Assembly (NCBI GenBank): GCA_024641475.1
Contig: JAHECZ010000006.1
Location: 1 to 64,000, forward strand
DNA: 64,000 bases
Origin: Gammaproteobacteria bacterium
GTDB taxonomy: Bacteria; Pseudomonadota; Gammaproteobacteria; UBA6429; Thiohalophilaceae
Direction of reading: 5' to 3'
Part shown: piece by piece, positions 16,691 to 24,155 of the stretch
Layout of the letters: each line of letters begins with the position of its first letter
Position numbering within the stretch: the first letter of the stretch is position 1
The notes under the pieces: generated by a model
Database searches by the model: none
The model's input: only the letters and a program-made list of their open reading frames with translations
What the model was told of the DNA's origin: nothing
Translations under genes and position numbers: made by a program

Positions 16691-17098
16691 TTAGAAGTCC
16701 AGCAATACTTCTTGTTCTTCAAGAATTTTGGCAAGCTCACTGGCGGTAACAACTTTGATTGAATCTTTTTCAGCATAGTTGTCGTTTTCATCTTCATACT
16801 TCAGTGGAATCAAATCATCGAGCGTTAAACCGCGTTCTTCCAACGATTCTTTTTCCACGTAGATATTAGTGATGCCGTAATCGCCAAGCGCACCGTAGGT
16901 AGGCGAAAAATTCTTGATACCGAGTTGCGAAGTATCCTGTCCTTTCATGATCTGATAGATACCATCATCAATGAAAGCCAGGCTGACAAGTTGATCAAAA
17001 GCAGCGCCAATGAGCACTACTTCCAGCGATTCCCACGCATACACCGTACCGTATGGAGCGCGCCGATTGATGTACATAAATTTTTTAATATCTGACAT
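16691..17098 (-). CDS. dsrF: DsrF, subunit of DsrEFH sulfurtransferase
   Basis: A 135-aa TusC/DsrF-family protein. The N-terminus MSDIKKFMYINRRAPYGT and the segment FIDDGIYQIMKGQDTS are diagnostic. No cysteine is present, and in DsrEFH the F subunit is not the sulfur-binding one. AAGGGGAG precedes the ATG. It lies between dsrE and dsrH with spacers of 9 and 12 bases. Confidence 0.94.
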   Translation of the reverse strand: MSDIKKFMYINRRAPYGTVYAWESLEVVLIGAAFDQLVSLAFIDDGIYQIMKGQDTSQLGIKNFSPTYGALGDYGITNIYVEKESLEERGLTLDDLIPLKYEDENDNYAEKDSIKVVTASELAKILEEQEVLLDF

Positions 17099-17107
17099 GG
17101 GCTCCCC

Positions 17108-17500
17108 TTAATCACCAAACGTAATGAGACGGTCAGATTGGATAGCGGCTTCGATCAATTGACCGAGACCAGAAATACGAAAACCATCCGCAATGTTATT
17201 CCCATCTTTGCCGTTACGTTTTTGTTCGCCTTCATCGACAATGCCACGACGTTGGGCAGCAGCAACACATACCACCAGATCAATTTTGTGATCCTTGGCA
17301 AGCTGTGACCAGCTGTTCGCAATATTGACATCATCTTGCGGTGGCGTGGTGAAGCGCGTGCCGTTATTGACGCCATCGTGATAGAAGAACACACGAAAGA
17401 TTTCATGGCCCGCCGCCACGGCGGCCTTGACGTAATTCAAGGCCGACACGGAAGCTTCGTGGGTATAAGGACCCTCGTTAATTTGAATGGCTAGTTTCAT
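17108..17500 (-). CDS. dsrE: DsrE, sulfur-binding subunit of DsrEFH
   Basis: A 130-aa TusD/DsrE-family protein. The active cysteine is Cys78 in DLVVCVAAAQRRGI, the same position as in Allochromatium DsrE, where it binds persulfide sulfur. The N-terminal strand KLAIQINEGPYTHEAS and FRVFFYHDGVNNG are typical. It follows dsrB closely (18 bases) and starts the dsrEFH block. Confidence 0.95.
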   Translation of the reverse strand: MKLAIQINEGPYTHEASVSALNYVKAAVAAGHEIFRVFFYHDGVNNGTRFTTPPQDDVNIANSWSQLAKDHKIDLVVCVAAAQRRGIVDEGEQKRNGKDGNNIADGFRISGLGQLIEAAIQSDRLITFGD

Positions 17501-17518
17501 GTTCCGTTTTCCTGTTAA

Positions 17519-18601
17519 TTAGAAGCGGATATGAGTAGACGCATTCAAGCTGTTACGCGCGCCTTTCCAGTTATCAATATGATACTTGGTGAAGGGCAGG
17601 CCGGTCTTTTCAAAGAAGCGTGGCCAGCCGATACGTTCGATCCAGTCATTGATACGTTCCCAATCACGTGCGTCTTCTTTATAAGCCTTCAGGATCTGTT
17701 TTACGATCGCAGTGGCTTCAGGCCAACGTGGTGGATTGTTGGGGATGCCAGCGGCAACCAGTTTCTGGAAGGTCGGCTTACCACGGGCATTGGAGTGATT
17801 ACCACCAACCCAGATGGCCAGCTTGGTGTGTTCCGGATCATTGATTTGCATCGGAGGACACGGAGGATAACAAGCACCGCAGCAGATGCATTTCTTTTCA
17901 TCAACTTCCAATGACGGTTTGCCATTGACCTGAGCAGGGCGAATTGCCGCTACCGGGCAACGTGCCACAACCGTTGGACGTTCGCATACATTGGCCACCA
18001 GATTATGATTAATCTTGGGCGGTTTGGTATGTTGTACGTTGATCGCGATATCACCCTGGCCACCGCAGTTGATCTGGCAGCAAGAGGTCGTCAAATGCAC
18101 GCGGTTTGGCATGTTGTGATTTTTGAACTCGTCGATCAGTTCATCCATCAATGCTTTAACCACACCGGATGCATCCGTACCAGGAATATCACAATGCAAC
18201 CAACCCTGGGTATGTGAAATCATCGATACCGAGTTAGCGGTACCGCCGACCACGAAGCCTGCATCTTCCAGTGCCTTGATTAAAGGTTCTACTTTCTTGG
18301 CATCAGACAGCATGTATTCGATGTTGGAACGAATGGTGAAACGCACATAACCATCAGCATATTTTTCACCGATGTCGCACAGGGTGCGCAGGGTAAACAC
18401 ATCCAGAATACGCTGGGTACCGGCTTTGACTGTCCAGATCACATCACCGTTTAGGGCAACATGTTTGAGCACGCCAGGGCGGGGATGTTCATGATAAGCC
18501 CATTGGCCGAAATTCTTGCGCATGACAGGATGCATGTATTGAAAGCCATCCGGGCAGCCCGATTCAATGGGTGGACGTAACTTTTGTTTTTCCGACGACA
18601 T
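17519..18601 (-). CDS. dsrB: DsrB, beta subunit of reverse dissimilatory sulfite reductase
   Basis: A 360-aa siroheme-containing beta subunit. The ferredoxin-like insert CICCGACYPPCPPMQI and the cluster/siroheme motif TTSCCQINCGGQGD are visible. The segment YVRFTIRSNIEYML is typical of the family. ACGGAG precedes the ATG. It is separated from dsrA by 70 bases containing a hairpin. With DsrA it forms the catalytic alpha2-beta2 enzyme in the cytoplasm, here expected to run in the oxidative direction. Confidence 0.96.
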   Translation of the reverse strand: MSSEKQKLRPPIESGCPDGFQYMHPVMRKNFGQWAYHEHPRPGVLKHVALNGDVIWTVKAGTQRILDVFTLRTLCDIGEKYADGYVRFTIRSNIEYMLSDAKKVEPLIKALEDAGFVVGGTANSVSMISHTQGWLHCDIPGTDASGVVKALMDELIDEFKNHNMPNRVHLTTSCCQINCGGQGDIAINVQHTKPPKINHNLVANVCERPTVVARCPVAAIRPAQVNGKPSLEVDEKKCICCGACYPPCPPMQINDPEHTKLAIWVGGNHSNARGKPTFQKLVAAGIPNNPPRWPEATAIVKQILKAYKEDARDWERINDWIERIGWPRFFEKTGLPFTKYHIDNWKGARNSLNASTHIRF

Positions 18602-18645
18602 TTAATGTTCTCCGTAAACTTCGTTAAGCAATGGCAGAAAAATAC

Positions 18646-18667
18646 CGCAGGGACCAGTCCCCTTGCG
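18646..18667 (-). other. Hairpin between dsrA and dsrB
   Basis: The minus strand reads CGCAAGGGGAC, TG, GTCCCTGCG, an imperfect stem with a small bulge, followed by GGTATTTTTC. It resembles a weak attenuator or RNA-processing hairpin. The arms are partly unpaired, so significance is uncertain. Confidence 0.4.
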
Positions 18668-18671
18668 AGGA

Positions 18672-19940
18672 TTAACCCGCTGCGGCCGCTTTTTCTTCAG
18701 CCTTACGTTGGAACCACTTCTCGGCTTCTTCATCCCAACCGTCGGTACGCACATAAGAACATTGACGTGGGCTGCTGACCATATTCGGGTCAACATCGAT
18801 GCCGATACCTTCGAGGAAGTTAACCAGGCCGATACGTTCGATCATTTCACCGGTACGCTCATGTTCCAGGGCGTTTTCAGCGAAGAAGTCGATGGTGTTT
18901 TGCGCCATTTCGACAATCTTTTCGTAGTCTTCAACGGTATCCAGTCTCATGAAAGGCACAATGACGGTACCCATCAGATCACCGATTTTCAGAGTACGCT
19001 TACCACCGATCAAAATGGTTACACCTTTGTCATCGCCAGGAGAGAGTGCTTTGGGCATCACGTTCAGGCAGTGCATGCAACGTACGCAATTTTTATTGTC
19101 GACCGCCAGGGTATCATCATCTTTCAGAGTCAGCGCCTGGGTCGGGCAACGTGTGGTGATGTTATCAATGACGTATTGACGACCTTTCTTTTTAACGAAA
19201 GCCTTCACTTCGTTTTGATCAACTTTCATTTCGTCGCGCCAGGTACCGATGACAGCAAAGTCGGAACGTTCAATTGAGTTCACACAATCATTCGGGCAAC
19301 CGGAAACTTTGAACTTGAATTTATAAGGCAGCGCAGGGCGATGCACGTCATCTGTAAAGGTGTTAACCAGGTGACGTTGAATCGCATGTTCGTTACAGCA
19401 AGACTGTTCGCAACGTGCCGAACCGACGCAGCACATGGCAGTACGTACGCATGGGCCCGCACCACCCAAGTCCCAACCGTATTCATTGATTTCATCAAAG
19501 AAGTGTTGAGTATTTTCGGTGGTGGTACCGATGAACATGATGTTACCGGTCTGACCATGGAAGGTAACCATGCCGGAACCGTATTTTTCCCAGCTGTCAG
19601 CCATTTGCTTCAGCATGGCGGTGGTGTAGAAATTACCTGCGGGCGGTTGCACGCGCAGGGTATGGAATTCTCTGGATTCTGGGAACGCAGCACCGACTTC
19701 GGAGAAGCGTGGAATAATACCGCCGCCGTAACCGAATACGGAAACCGTACCGCCTTTCCAATAGCCCTTGCGGGTTTCATAGGAATGTTCCAACTGACCC
19801 AGCAGGGAGTTGGCCATTTCGTTAATACGTTTTTCAGGATGTTTATCGCGCAGACGCTTGAAACCGGAAATGAAGCTGGGCCAAGGGCCTTCTTCGAGGA
19901 TATCAAGCATTGGTGTAGGGTAGATTTTCTTCTGGTCCAT
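18672..19940 (-). CDS. dsrA: DsrA, alpha subunit of reverse dissimilatory sulfite reductase
   Basis: A 422-aa catalytic subunit. The start is ATG 19940 (MDQKKIYPTPMLDILEEGPWPS), chosen because AGAGGAGAACGCC precedes it and because the family is about 415-420 aa; the frame stays open upstream but that part is not family-like. Cluster and siroheme motifs include CVRTAMCCVG, CEQSCC and SGCPNDC, and the ferredoxin-type CVRCMHC follows. As part of rDsr it oxidises sulfur carried by DsrC to sulfite. It is the first gene of the operon, with a 384-base divergent regulatory region upstream. Confidence 0.97.
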   Translation of the reverse strand: MDQKKIYPTPMLDILEEGPWPSFISGFKRLRDKHPEKRINEMANSLLGQLEHSYETRKGYWKGGTVSVFGYGGGIIPRFSEVGAAFPESREFHTLRVQPPAGNFYTTAMLKQMADSWEKYGSGMVTFHGQTGNIMFIGTTTENTQHFFDEINEYGWDLGGAGPCVRTAMCCVGSARCEQSCCNEHAIQRHLVNTFTDDVHRPALPYKFKFKVSGCPNDCVNSIERSDFAVIGTWRDEMKVDQNEVKAFVKKKGRQYVIDNITTRCPTQALTLKDDDTLAVDNKNCVRCMHCLNVMPKALSPGDDKGVTILIGGKRTLKIGDLMGTVIVPFMRLDTVEDYEKIVEMAQNTIDFFAENALEHERTGEMIERIGLVNFLEGIGIDVDPNMVSSPRQCSYVRTDGWDEEAEKWFQRKAEEKAAAAG

Positions 19941-20324
19941 GGCGTTCTCCTCTGAGAAATTAACCAAGTAATGTGCCGGCAATACGGTTAAATCATGTTC
20001 TGGGGCCATAATGGTCCCCGGAATAATTAACTTGCGCAGTCTAGGGGGCACTTCCTATCCGGGAGAACCCCACTAATGGGAGTGACACCATCATTGAGCT
20101 TACCTCTTAAGAGGTAGACACATTTGTGTGCATCTATGGTGCGTCCCACGATAAAACTACTCAAGCATTACTAAACCAAACAAAAACAGTATGTTATAGA
20201 CCATAGCTGTTTATGAAGGCGCGCATTATATATCCCTTTGTTGTGCAGGAGAATAGAGGAGTAGGTTTTTATACCCGAACTGGAGATAGGCAATTTTGCT
20301 GGCTACATTAAAATAGGCACCAGC
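19941..20324. promoter_or_regulatory. dsrA upstream region, divergent with the TauD-like gene
   Basis: A 384-base intergenic region without a credible ORF. It holds a perfect 16-bp palindrome at 20101-20116, a second near-palindrome GGGGCCATAATGGTCCCC starting at 20002 that would lie in the dsrA leader, and a short ACACA-TT-TGTGT dyad at 20118-20129. No strong consensus -10/-35 pair for dsrA is evident, consistent with activator dependence. It must also carry the promoter for the divergent dioxygenase cluster. Confidence 0.6.
20101..20116. promoter_or_regulatory. Candidate NarL-type 7-2-7 operator
   Basis: TACCTCTTAAGAGGTA is a perfect palindrome. It splits as TACCTCT, TA, AGAGGTA, both halves matching the NarL heptamer TACYYMT, with the two-base spacing used by NarL/NarP dimers. 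It lies 161 bases upstream of the dsrA start and 209 bases upstream of the divergent gene. A NarL-like regulator with a near-identical recognition helix is encoded at 4915-5577. Confidence 0.7.
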
Positions 20325-21245
20325 ATGTCCAGCCTGACTAACAACAACCCGGCAGCCAGTCCGTTCTTAACTGCAAATCAGCAGAGCTATGTGCAATGGC
20401 GGGATGAAAAATTGCAAAACTATCCGCTGGTAGCTGAATCGTTACGCGTAGATATTGGCAATCCGTTAGCGTTAACACCAGCCGAACATGCCAGCGTACT
20501 GGCTAATATCCGCAAGACGAACCTGTCTTTATATCGCATCAATCAGCCTCAATCAGCAGACAAACACGCCATCCGGATATTAGGAAGGCAGTTTGGACTG
20601 GAAAGCCTTGATAGCAATATTTGTGCGGATGAAGACAGTATTACCTCGCTGCGCGTGGTGTCGGCTGGTCGGCATAAAGGCTATATTCCGTATTCAAACC
20701 GGCGCTTAAGCTGGCACACGGATGGTTATTACAATCCAGCTGACAAGCAAATACGCGCAATTGTCATGCATTGTGTGGTGCCCGCACAGGAAGGGGGCAT
20801 CAATATGTATCTGGACCATGAAATATTATATCTATACTTGCGTGAGCGGGATCCCGCCTATATCTCCGCTTTGATGCACCCGCAAGCGATGACGATTCCG
20901 CCCAATGTCGAAGATGGCGATGAAATACGCGGTACCCAAACTGGCCCGGTCTTTTCAGTAGATACAGCAGGGAATCTGCATATGCGTTATTCGGCACGTA
21001 CCCGCAATATTGTCTGGCGTGATGATGGCATCACACAAAATGCGATCGAATACATTACTGAATTACTCAACAGTAACATGCCTTACCTGTTACGGTATCG
21101 GCTACAGGCAAACGAAGGTGTGATCAGCAACAATGTGCTGCACAACCGGACTGCATTTACGGACAGCGATGAACCAGCCAGAAAACGCCTGTTATATCGG
21201 GCGCGATATTTTGATCGCACACACGGTGCGGATGTCAGTGGTTAA
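20325..21245 (+). CDS. TauD/TfdA-like Fe(II)/2-oxoglutarate dioxygenase
   Basis: A 306-aa cytoplasmic non-heme iron oxygenase of the clavaminate synthase-like superfamily. The iron ligands appear as His131 and Asp133 in SWHTDGYYNP, with distal His273 in NNVLHNRTAF, followed by the co-substrate-binding Arg region RLLYRARYF. It opens a cluster divergent from dsrA and is followed after 21 bases by a 62-aa gene. TauD itself releases sulfite from taurine; a role on a sulfur compound here is suggested only by context. The substrate is unknown. Confidence 0.82.
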   Translation: MSSLTNNNPAASPFLTANQQSYVQWRDEKLQNYPLVAESLRVDIGNPLALTPAEHASVLANIRKTNLSLYRINQPQSADKHAIRILGRQFGLESLDSNICADEDSITSLRVVSAGRHKGYIPYSNRRLSWHTDGYYNPADKQIRAIVMHCVVPAQEGGINMYLDHEILYLYLRERDPAYISALMHPQAMTIPPNVEDGDEIRGTQTGPVFSVDTAGNLHMRYSARTRNIVWRDDGITQNAIEYITELLNSNMPYLLRYRLQANEGVISNNVLHNRTAFTDSDEPARKRLLYRARYFDRTHGADVSG

Positions 21246-21266
21246 TTTAAGCGTGGAAGGTATCCT

Positions 21267-21455
21267 ATGTTGTGGTTAAGCGAAGTACTGATCAAGGAAC
21301 ACCAACTTGACTCATTTGAACAGCTCAAACAGGTGTTACGCACACGTGCGGCCACAGGCGAGCGGTTTTTTAGTATGGATGTGAAACCTACGTTTGCTGA
21401 TACGCCGGACAACTGGGAAGATCAGCTCGAATCTGTATTTACCAGTGGGCAGTAG
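21267..21455 (+). CDS. Small protein of unknown function (62 aa)
   Basis: A 62-aa acidic, soluble protein starting MLWLSEVLIKEHQLDSFEQLKQVL. GGAAGG precedes the ATG. There is no cysteine, membrane segment or known motif. It is tightly spaced between the dioxygenase (21 bases) and the Cas6-like gene (15 bases), which supports a real gene cotranscribed with both. I do not recognise its family. Confidence 0.65.
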   Translation: MLWLSEVLIKEHQLDSFEQLKQVLRTRAATGERFFSMDVKPTFADTPDNWEDQLESVFTSGQ

Positions 21456-21470
21456 CCAAGAGAAATAATT

Positions 21471-22160
21471 ATGTTTTGGACTGACGATAACTCGGCAAAA
21501 AATGAATTCATCATTCCAGATGACATTGTGGATATTTCATTCAAGCTGGATTGCAAATCGTTACCGTTAGATCACGCCTGGAATCTGTCAATTGCATTGC
21601 AGGGTGCGCTTCCCTGGTTACCACATGATATTCATACCGGTGTGCACCTTATCCATATGGCAGAATCCGGTAATGGCTGGCAACGACCTGATGATCCGGC
21701 GAATGACGTCTTATATCTGTCTAAACGTGCTCGTCTGACCTTGCGTATTCCAAAACACAGAATTGATGATGCCCATGCTCTTACAGGGAAAACATTAGCG
21801 ATCGATGGCAACGTTTTAACTGTGCGAGAAGGGACAGTTAAATTACTAAGTCAATTACCGACGCTATTCGCACGCTACGTAGTGTGTGATCGCACAATGA
21901 GTGAACATCAGTTTTTAACTGTTTCCGCTCAACAACTCAAAGCAATGGATATACCGGTATTGAAATTGATGGCTGGTAAAGAAACAATATTTCGCCTGGC
22001 AAAAGGTCCTGTCACAACCCGCAGTTTGATGGTGGCCGATCTGACGCCAGCAAATTCGGTTCGCCTGCAGCAGCATGGCTTGGGTGACGGACGTCTGTAT
22101 GGCTGTGGCTTGTTCCTTCCCCAAAAAGGGATAAATGCGGTAAAAAGCGACGCTGAGTAG
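21471..22160 (+). CDS. Orphan Cas6/Cmx6-like protein
   Basis: A 229-aa protein resembling the Cas6 family of the type I-MYXAN kind. The N-terminal strand VDISFKLDCKSLPLDHAW (His35) is followed by ALPWLPHDIHTGVHLIHM, then RARLTLRIPKHRI. The C-terminal glycine-rich loop GLGDGRLYGCGLFLPQKGI (about 203-221) is the RNA-binding hallmark of Cas6-type ferredoxin folds. Cas6 proteins cut CRISPR precursor RNA, but there is no CRISPR array or other cas gene in this window. It sits between a 62-aa gene and a DsrC paralogue, so a function on another RNA, linked to sulfur metabolism, is plausible. The catalytic residue cannot be assigned with certainty. Confidence 0.75.
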   Translation: MFWTDDNSAKNEFIIPDDIVDISFKLDCKSLPLDHAWNLSIALQGALPWLPHDIHTGVHLIHMAESGNGWQRPDDPANDVLYLSKRARLTLRIPKHRIDDAHALTGKTLAIDGNVLTVREGTVKLLSQLPTLFARYVVCDRTMSEHQFLTVSAQQLKAMDIPVLKLMAGKETIFRLAKGPVTTRSLMVADLTPANSVRLQQHGLGDGRLYGCGLFLPQKGINAVKSDAE

Positions 22161-22254
22161 TTGATCGGCGCGCAAAATTCCCGATAATAAGCACCCTTCG
22201 AATTTAGGTAATAGTGAACACATTTATTAACAACTATTAAGAGGACTCACGACG

Positions 22255-22593
22255 ATGGCCATTGAAATTAACGGCAAAACCATCGAAACCACGGCAACGG
22301 GTTATTTGGTCAATACCGAAGACTGGACGAAGGAATTGGCGCAGGAACTGGCAAAAATTGAGGGGATTGATGCGCTCACTCAAAAACACTGGGACATTAT
22401 TGATTATCTGCGCGAGGAATATTTTAACAATGCCCAAAATCAGCCAAACGAACGTACCATCCTGAAAGCCATGTCGGATAAATGGGGCAAGGCTACGTCG
22501 AAAGACACGTATGATCTGTTCCCACAAATGCCGTCCAAGCAAGGTGGTAAAATTGCCGGATTACCCGAGAGCCGTCGTAAAGGCGGGTATTAA
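22255..22593 (+). CDS. rspA: DsrC-family protein without cysteines (RspA type)
   Basis: A 112-aa DsrC/TusE homologue: MAIEINGKTIETTATGYL start, then KHWDIIDYLREEYF as in DsrC. The C-terminal arm is KQGGKIAGLPESRRKGGY; Gly98 replaces the first redox cysteine, the penultimate cysteine is also missing, and the whole protein has no cysteine. Such members have been named RspA (regulatory sulfur-related protein) and cannot carry persulfide. It lies 94 bases after the Cas6-like gene. A regulatory or competitor role with respect to true DsrC (15992-16324) is inferred. Confidence 0.85.
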   Translation: MAIEINGKTIETTATGYLVNTEDWTKELAQELAKIEGIDALTQKHWDIIDYLREEYFNNAQNQPNERTILKAMSDKWGKATSKDTYDLFPQMPSKQGGKIAGLPESRRKGGY

Positions 22594-22594
22594 A

Positions 22595-22625
22595 ACAACT
22601 GCTATCCAAATGGGATAGTGGTTGT
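22595..22625 (+). other. Stem-loop immediately after the cysteine-less DsrC gene
   Basis: Arms 22595-22607 and 22613-22625 form 13 pairs, two of them G-U in the plus-strand RNA, around a 5-base loop. It begins one base after the stop codon. No U-run follows, so it looks like a 3' stability element or processing hairpin rather than a classic terminator. Confidence 0.55.
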
Positions 22626-22724
22626 CAGTAAGCTGGCAGTGTATATTTCCGGTTCTATAGCAGTCTTTGAGATAGCTAAAGATTGAAAACGGATTCAAAT
22701 TCAAAGCGTTAATGCGAGGTAGCT

Positions 22725-22931
22725 ATGAGTGACAAGCAGGCCAAAATCAAGAAAATGCTTGAAATGCAAAAAGCATTTATGCAATTCGAACACGAAAATG
22801 GCGTAGACGCCGAAACTTATTATGCAGCTGCAGCTGGTCATCCGTTGCATAACTATCGTCAGGAATACCATGCACTGGCCAATGATGTATGTAACATGGC
22901 CCATGCTGAGAAAGGCTCCAAACGCGATTAA
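22725..22931 (+). CDS. Small protein of unknown function (68 aa)
   Basis: A 68-aa soluble protein beginning MSDKQAKIKKMLEMQKAFMQFE, with a lysine-rich amphipathic N-terminal helix and a conserved-looking YYAAAAGHPLHNYRQEY segment. GCGAGGTAGCT precedes the ATG. It stands 131 bases after the DsrC-like gene and ends 24 bases before a strong intrinsic terminator, which argues for a real gene closing this cluster. Family not recognised. Confidence 0.7.
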   Translation: MSDKQAKIKKMLEMQKAFMQFEHENGVDAETYYAAAAGHPLHNYRQEYHALANDVCNMAHAEKGSKRD

Positions 22932-22954
22932 TCTTCAAGCGTATATACGAATAA

Positions 22955-22984
22955 CAAAAAAGCCGCTTAAAAGCGGCTTTTTTG
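22955..22984 (+). terminator. Intrinsic terminator closing the dioxygenase/Cas6-like/RspA cluster
   Basis: AGCCGCTT (22961-22968) and AAGCGGCT (22971-22978) form a GC-rich stem flanked by an A-run before and six Ts after, a textbook Rho-independent terminator. It can work on either strand. Confidence 0.9.
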
Positions 22985-23070
22985 TTTGTAAACAGCGTGT
23001 TACAAACTATAGTTAATGTAAATATGATTTACCTTAACTTTAATTCTTATCTAGCTGTTTTAAATTGCTT

Positions 23071-23745
23071 TTATACTTCTGACCACATACGCACCAGATT
23101 AACGTAAGTTCGATCGATTTTTTTGGTACTTTCAGCGTCGGGAGTGGATTGTAGCAGTGGCTCACGCACGCTATTAAGCTCATAGAGCAGTTCACGCTGA
23201 GCCGGGTCGCGGACCAGGCTTTGTATCCAGGTGACCGCAACCAGGCGCTGCCCACGTGTAACGGCGTCAACCCGATGTAAAGTGGAAGAGGGATAGACGA
23301 CTGCGGAACCGGCAGGCAATTTGATATTTTTATCACCGAAACTGGTGCGAATGATTAATTCGCCGCCAGCGTATTCTGTTGGGTCATTGAGAAACAAGGT
23401 TGTCGACACGTCGGAACGATAGCGTTGACCGGCAGGGCCCATCACCGGATCATCGATGTGATCGCCGTACGCATGACCATGGCTATACCGGGCATAAATA
23501 GGCATGGCGATGCGGTGGGGTAAGGCCGCACTCTGGAATTGCGGATGAGACACCAGATTGCTCATAACCAAATTATTCAGGCGGTGTAATTGTGCCGCGT
23601 CGTGCTGTATTTCTTCATTGTGCTTGACACGTTGGGCGGCATCACCGGCGGAGAGCTTGCCATCCACAAATGGCGCACCCGCCAATAATTTTTGCGCTTC
23701 GCGAAGTTGCTCGCTACTGAGAATGTCGGGTATGACCACAAGCAT
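23071..23745 (-). CDS. PiuC/PKHX-type Fe(II)/2OG dioxygenase
   Basis: A 224-aa Fe2+-dependent dioxygenase of the PiuC family (usual length about 225). The iron ligands are in HGHAYGDHIDDP (His and Asp), with the distal His in YPSSTLHRVDAV and the co-substrate Arg in RGQRLVAVTWIQS. The family often accompanies TonB-dependent iron uptake, but its neighbour here is a small unknown gene on the other strand. Physiological substrate not known. Confidence 0.88.
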   Translation of the reverse strand: MLVVIPDILSSEQLREAQKLLAGAPFVDGKLSAGDAAQRVKHNEEIQHDAAQLHRLNNLVMSNLVSHPQFQSAALPHRIAMPIYARYSHGHAYGDHIDDPVMGPAGQRYRSDVSTTLFLNDPTEYAGGELIIRTSFGDKNIKLPAGSAVVYPSSTLHRVDAVTRGQRLVAVTWIQSLVRDPAQRELLYELNSVREPLLQSTPDAESTKKIDRTYVNLVRMWSEV

Positions 23746-23809
23746 AGGGTGTGTTTGTCGTTGCGTATAATCGATACAATGTCGTGTCGTGAGTGTATAG
23801 GAATCTGCT

Positions 23810-24133
23810 ATGAAACTGAATGTGAATATCGACGGTCAGGACTATCCCATCGAAGTACCAACCGACCTGTTGTTTGGGGCACAAGAATTCTTCCAAAAAA
23901 TGGATCGCGATCTGGATGCCGGTTGGCAAATGAGCCGGGAATGGGTCAGAGAACTCAATACATTGCAACGTTGTCAGGTAGTGGCGAATCGATTGCTGAC
24001 GGCGCTTGAAACCGAAAATCAGGCGAGTGCCGTCATGATGGCCGGTTATATCGTCAATAAATTACCGACAGTGCAAACTATCTATATCGATACCGAAGGC
24101 GATATGTCAGCGACGGAGATTATTACGGCCTGA
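23810..24133 (+). CDS. Conserved hypothetical protein (107 aa)
   Basis: A 107-aa soluble protein beginning MKLNVNIDGQDYPIEVPTDLLFGAQEFFQKMD. The first 20 residues look like a beta-hairpin, followed by helices (DRDLDAGWQMSREWVREL, VVANRLLTALETENQA). It has one cysteine and no membrane segment. It is divergent from the PiuC-like gene and convergent with the propeller gene. I do not recognise the family; the coherent, non-repetitive composition supports a real gene. Confidence 0.65.
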   Translation: MKLNVNIDGQDYPIEVPTDLLFGAQEFFQKMDRDLDAGWQMSREWVRELNTLQRCQVVANRLLTALETENQASAVMMAGYIVNKLPTVQTIYIDTEGDMSATEIITA

Positions 24134-24155
24134 AGGTAATGCTGCCTTGAATATT

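Noticed and set aside
18663-19955. Two plus-strand open frames of about 204 codons each opposite dsrA
   Set aside because: They mirror the well-supported dsrA coding strand and have no family-like sequence or ribosome site.
19941-20051. N-terminal extension of dsrA to 20051
   Set aside because: The ATG at 19940 has a strong AGAGGAGA site and gives the normal family length; the upstream part is not dsrA-like.
20325-22931. CRISPR array associated with the Cas6-like gene
   Set aside because: No regularly spaced direct repeats of 24-40 bases were seen here or elsewhere in the window, and no other cas gene is present.
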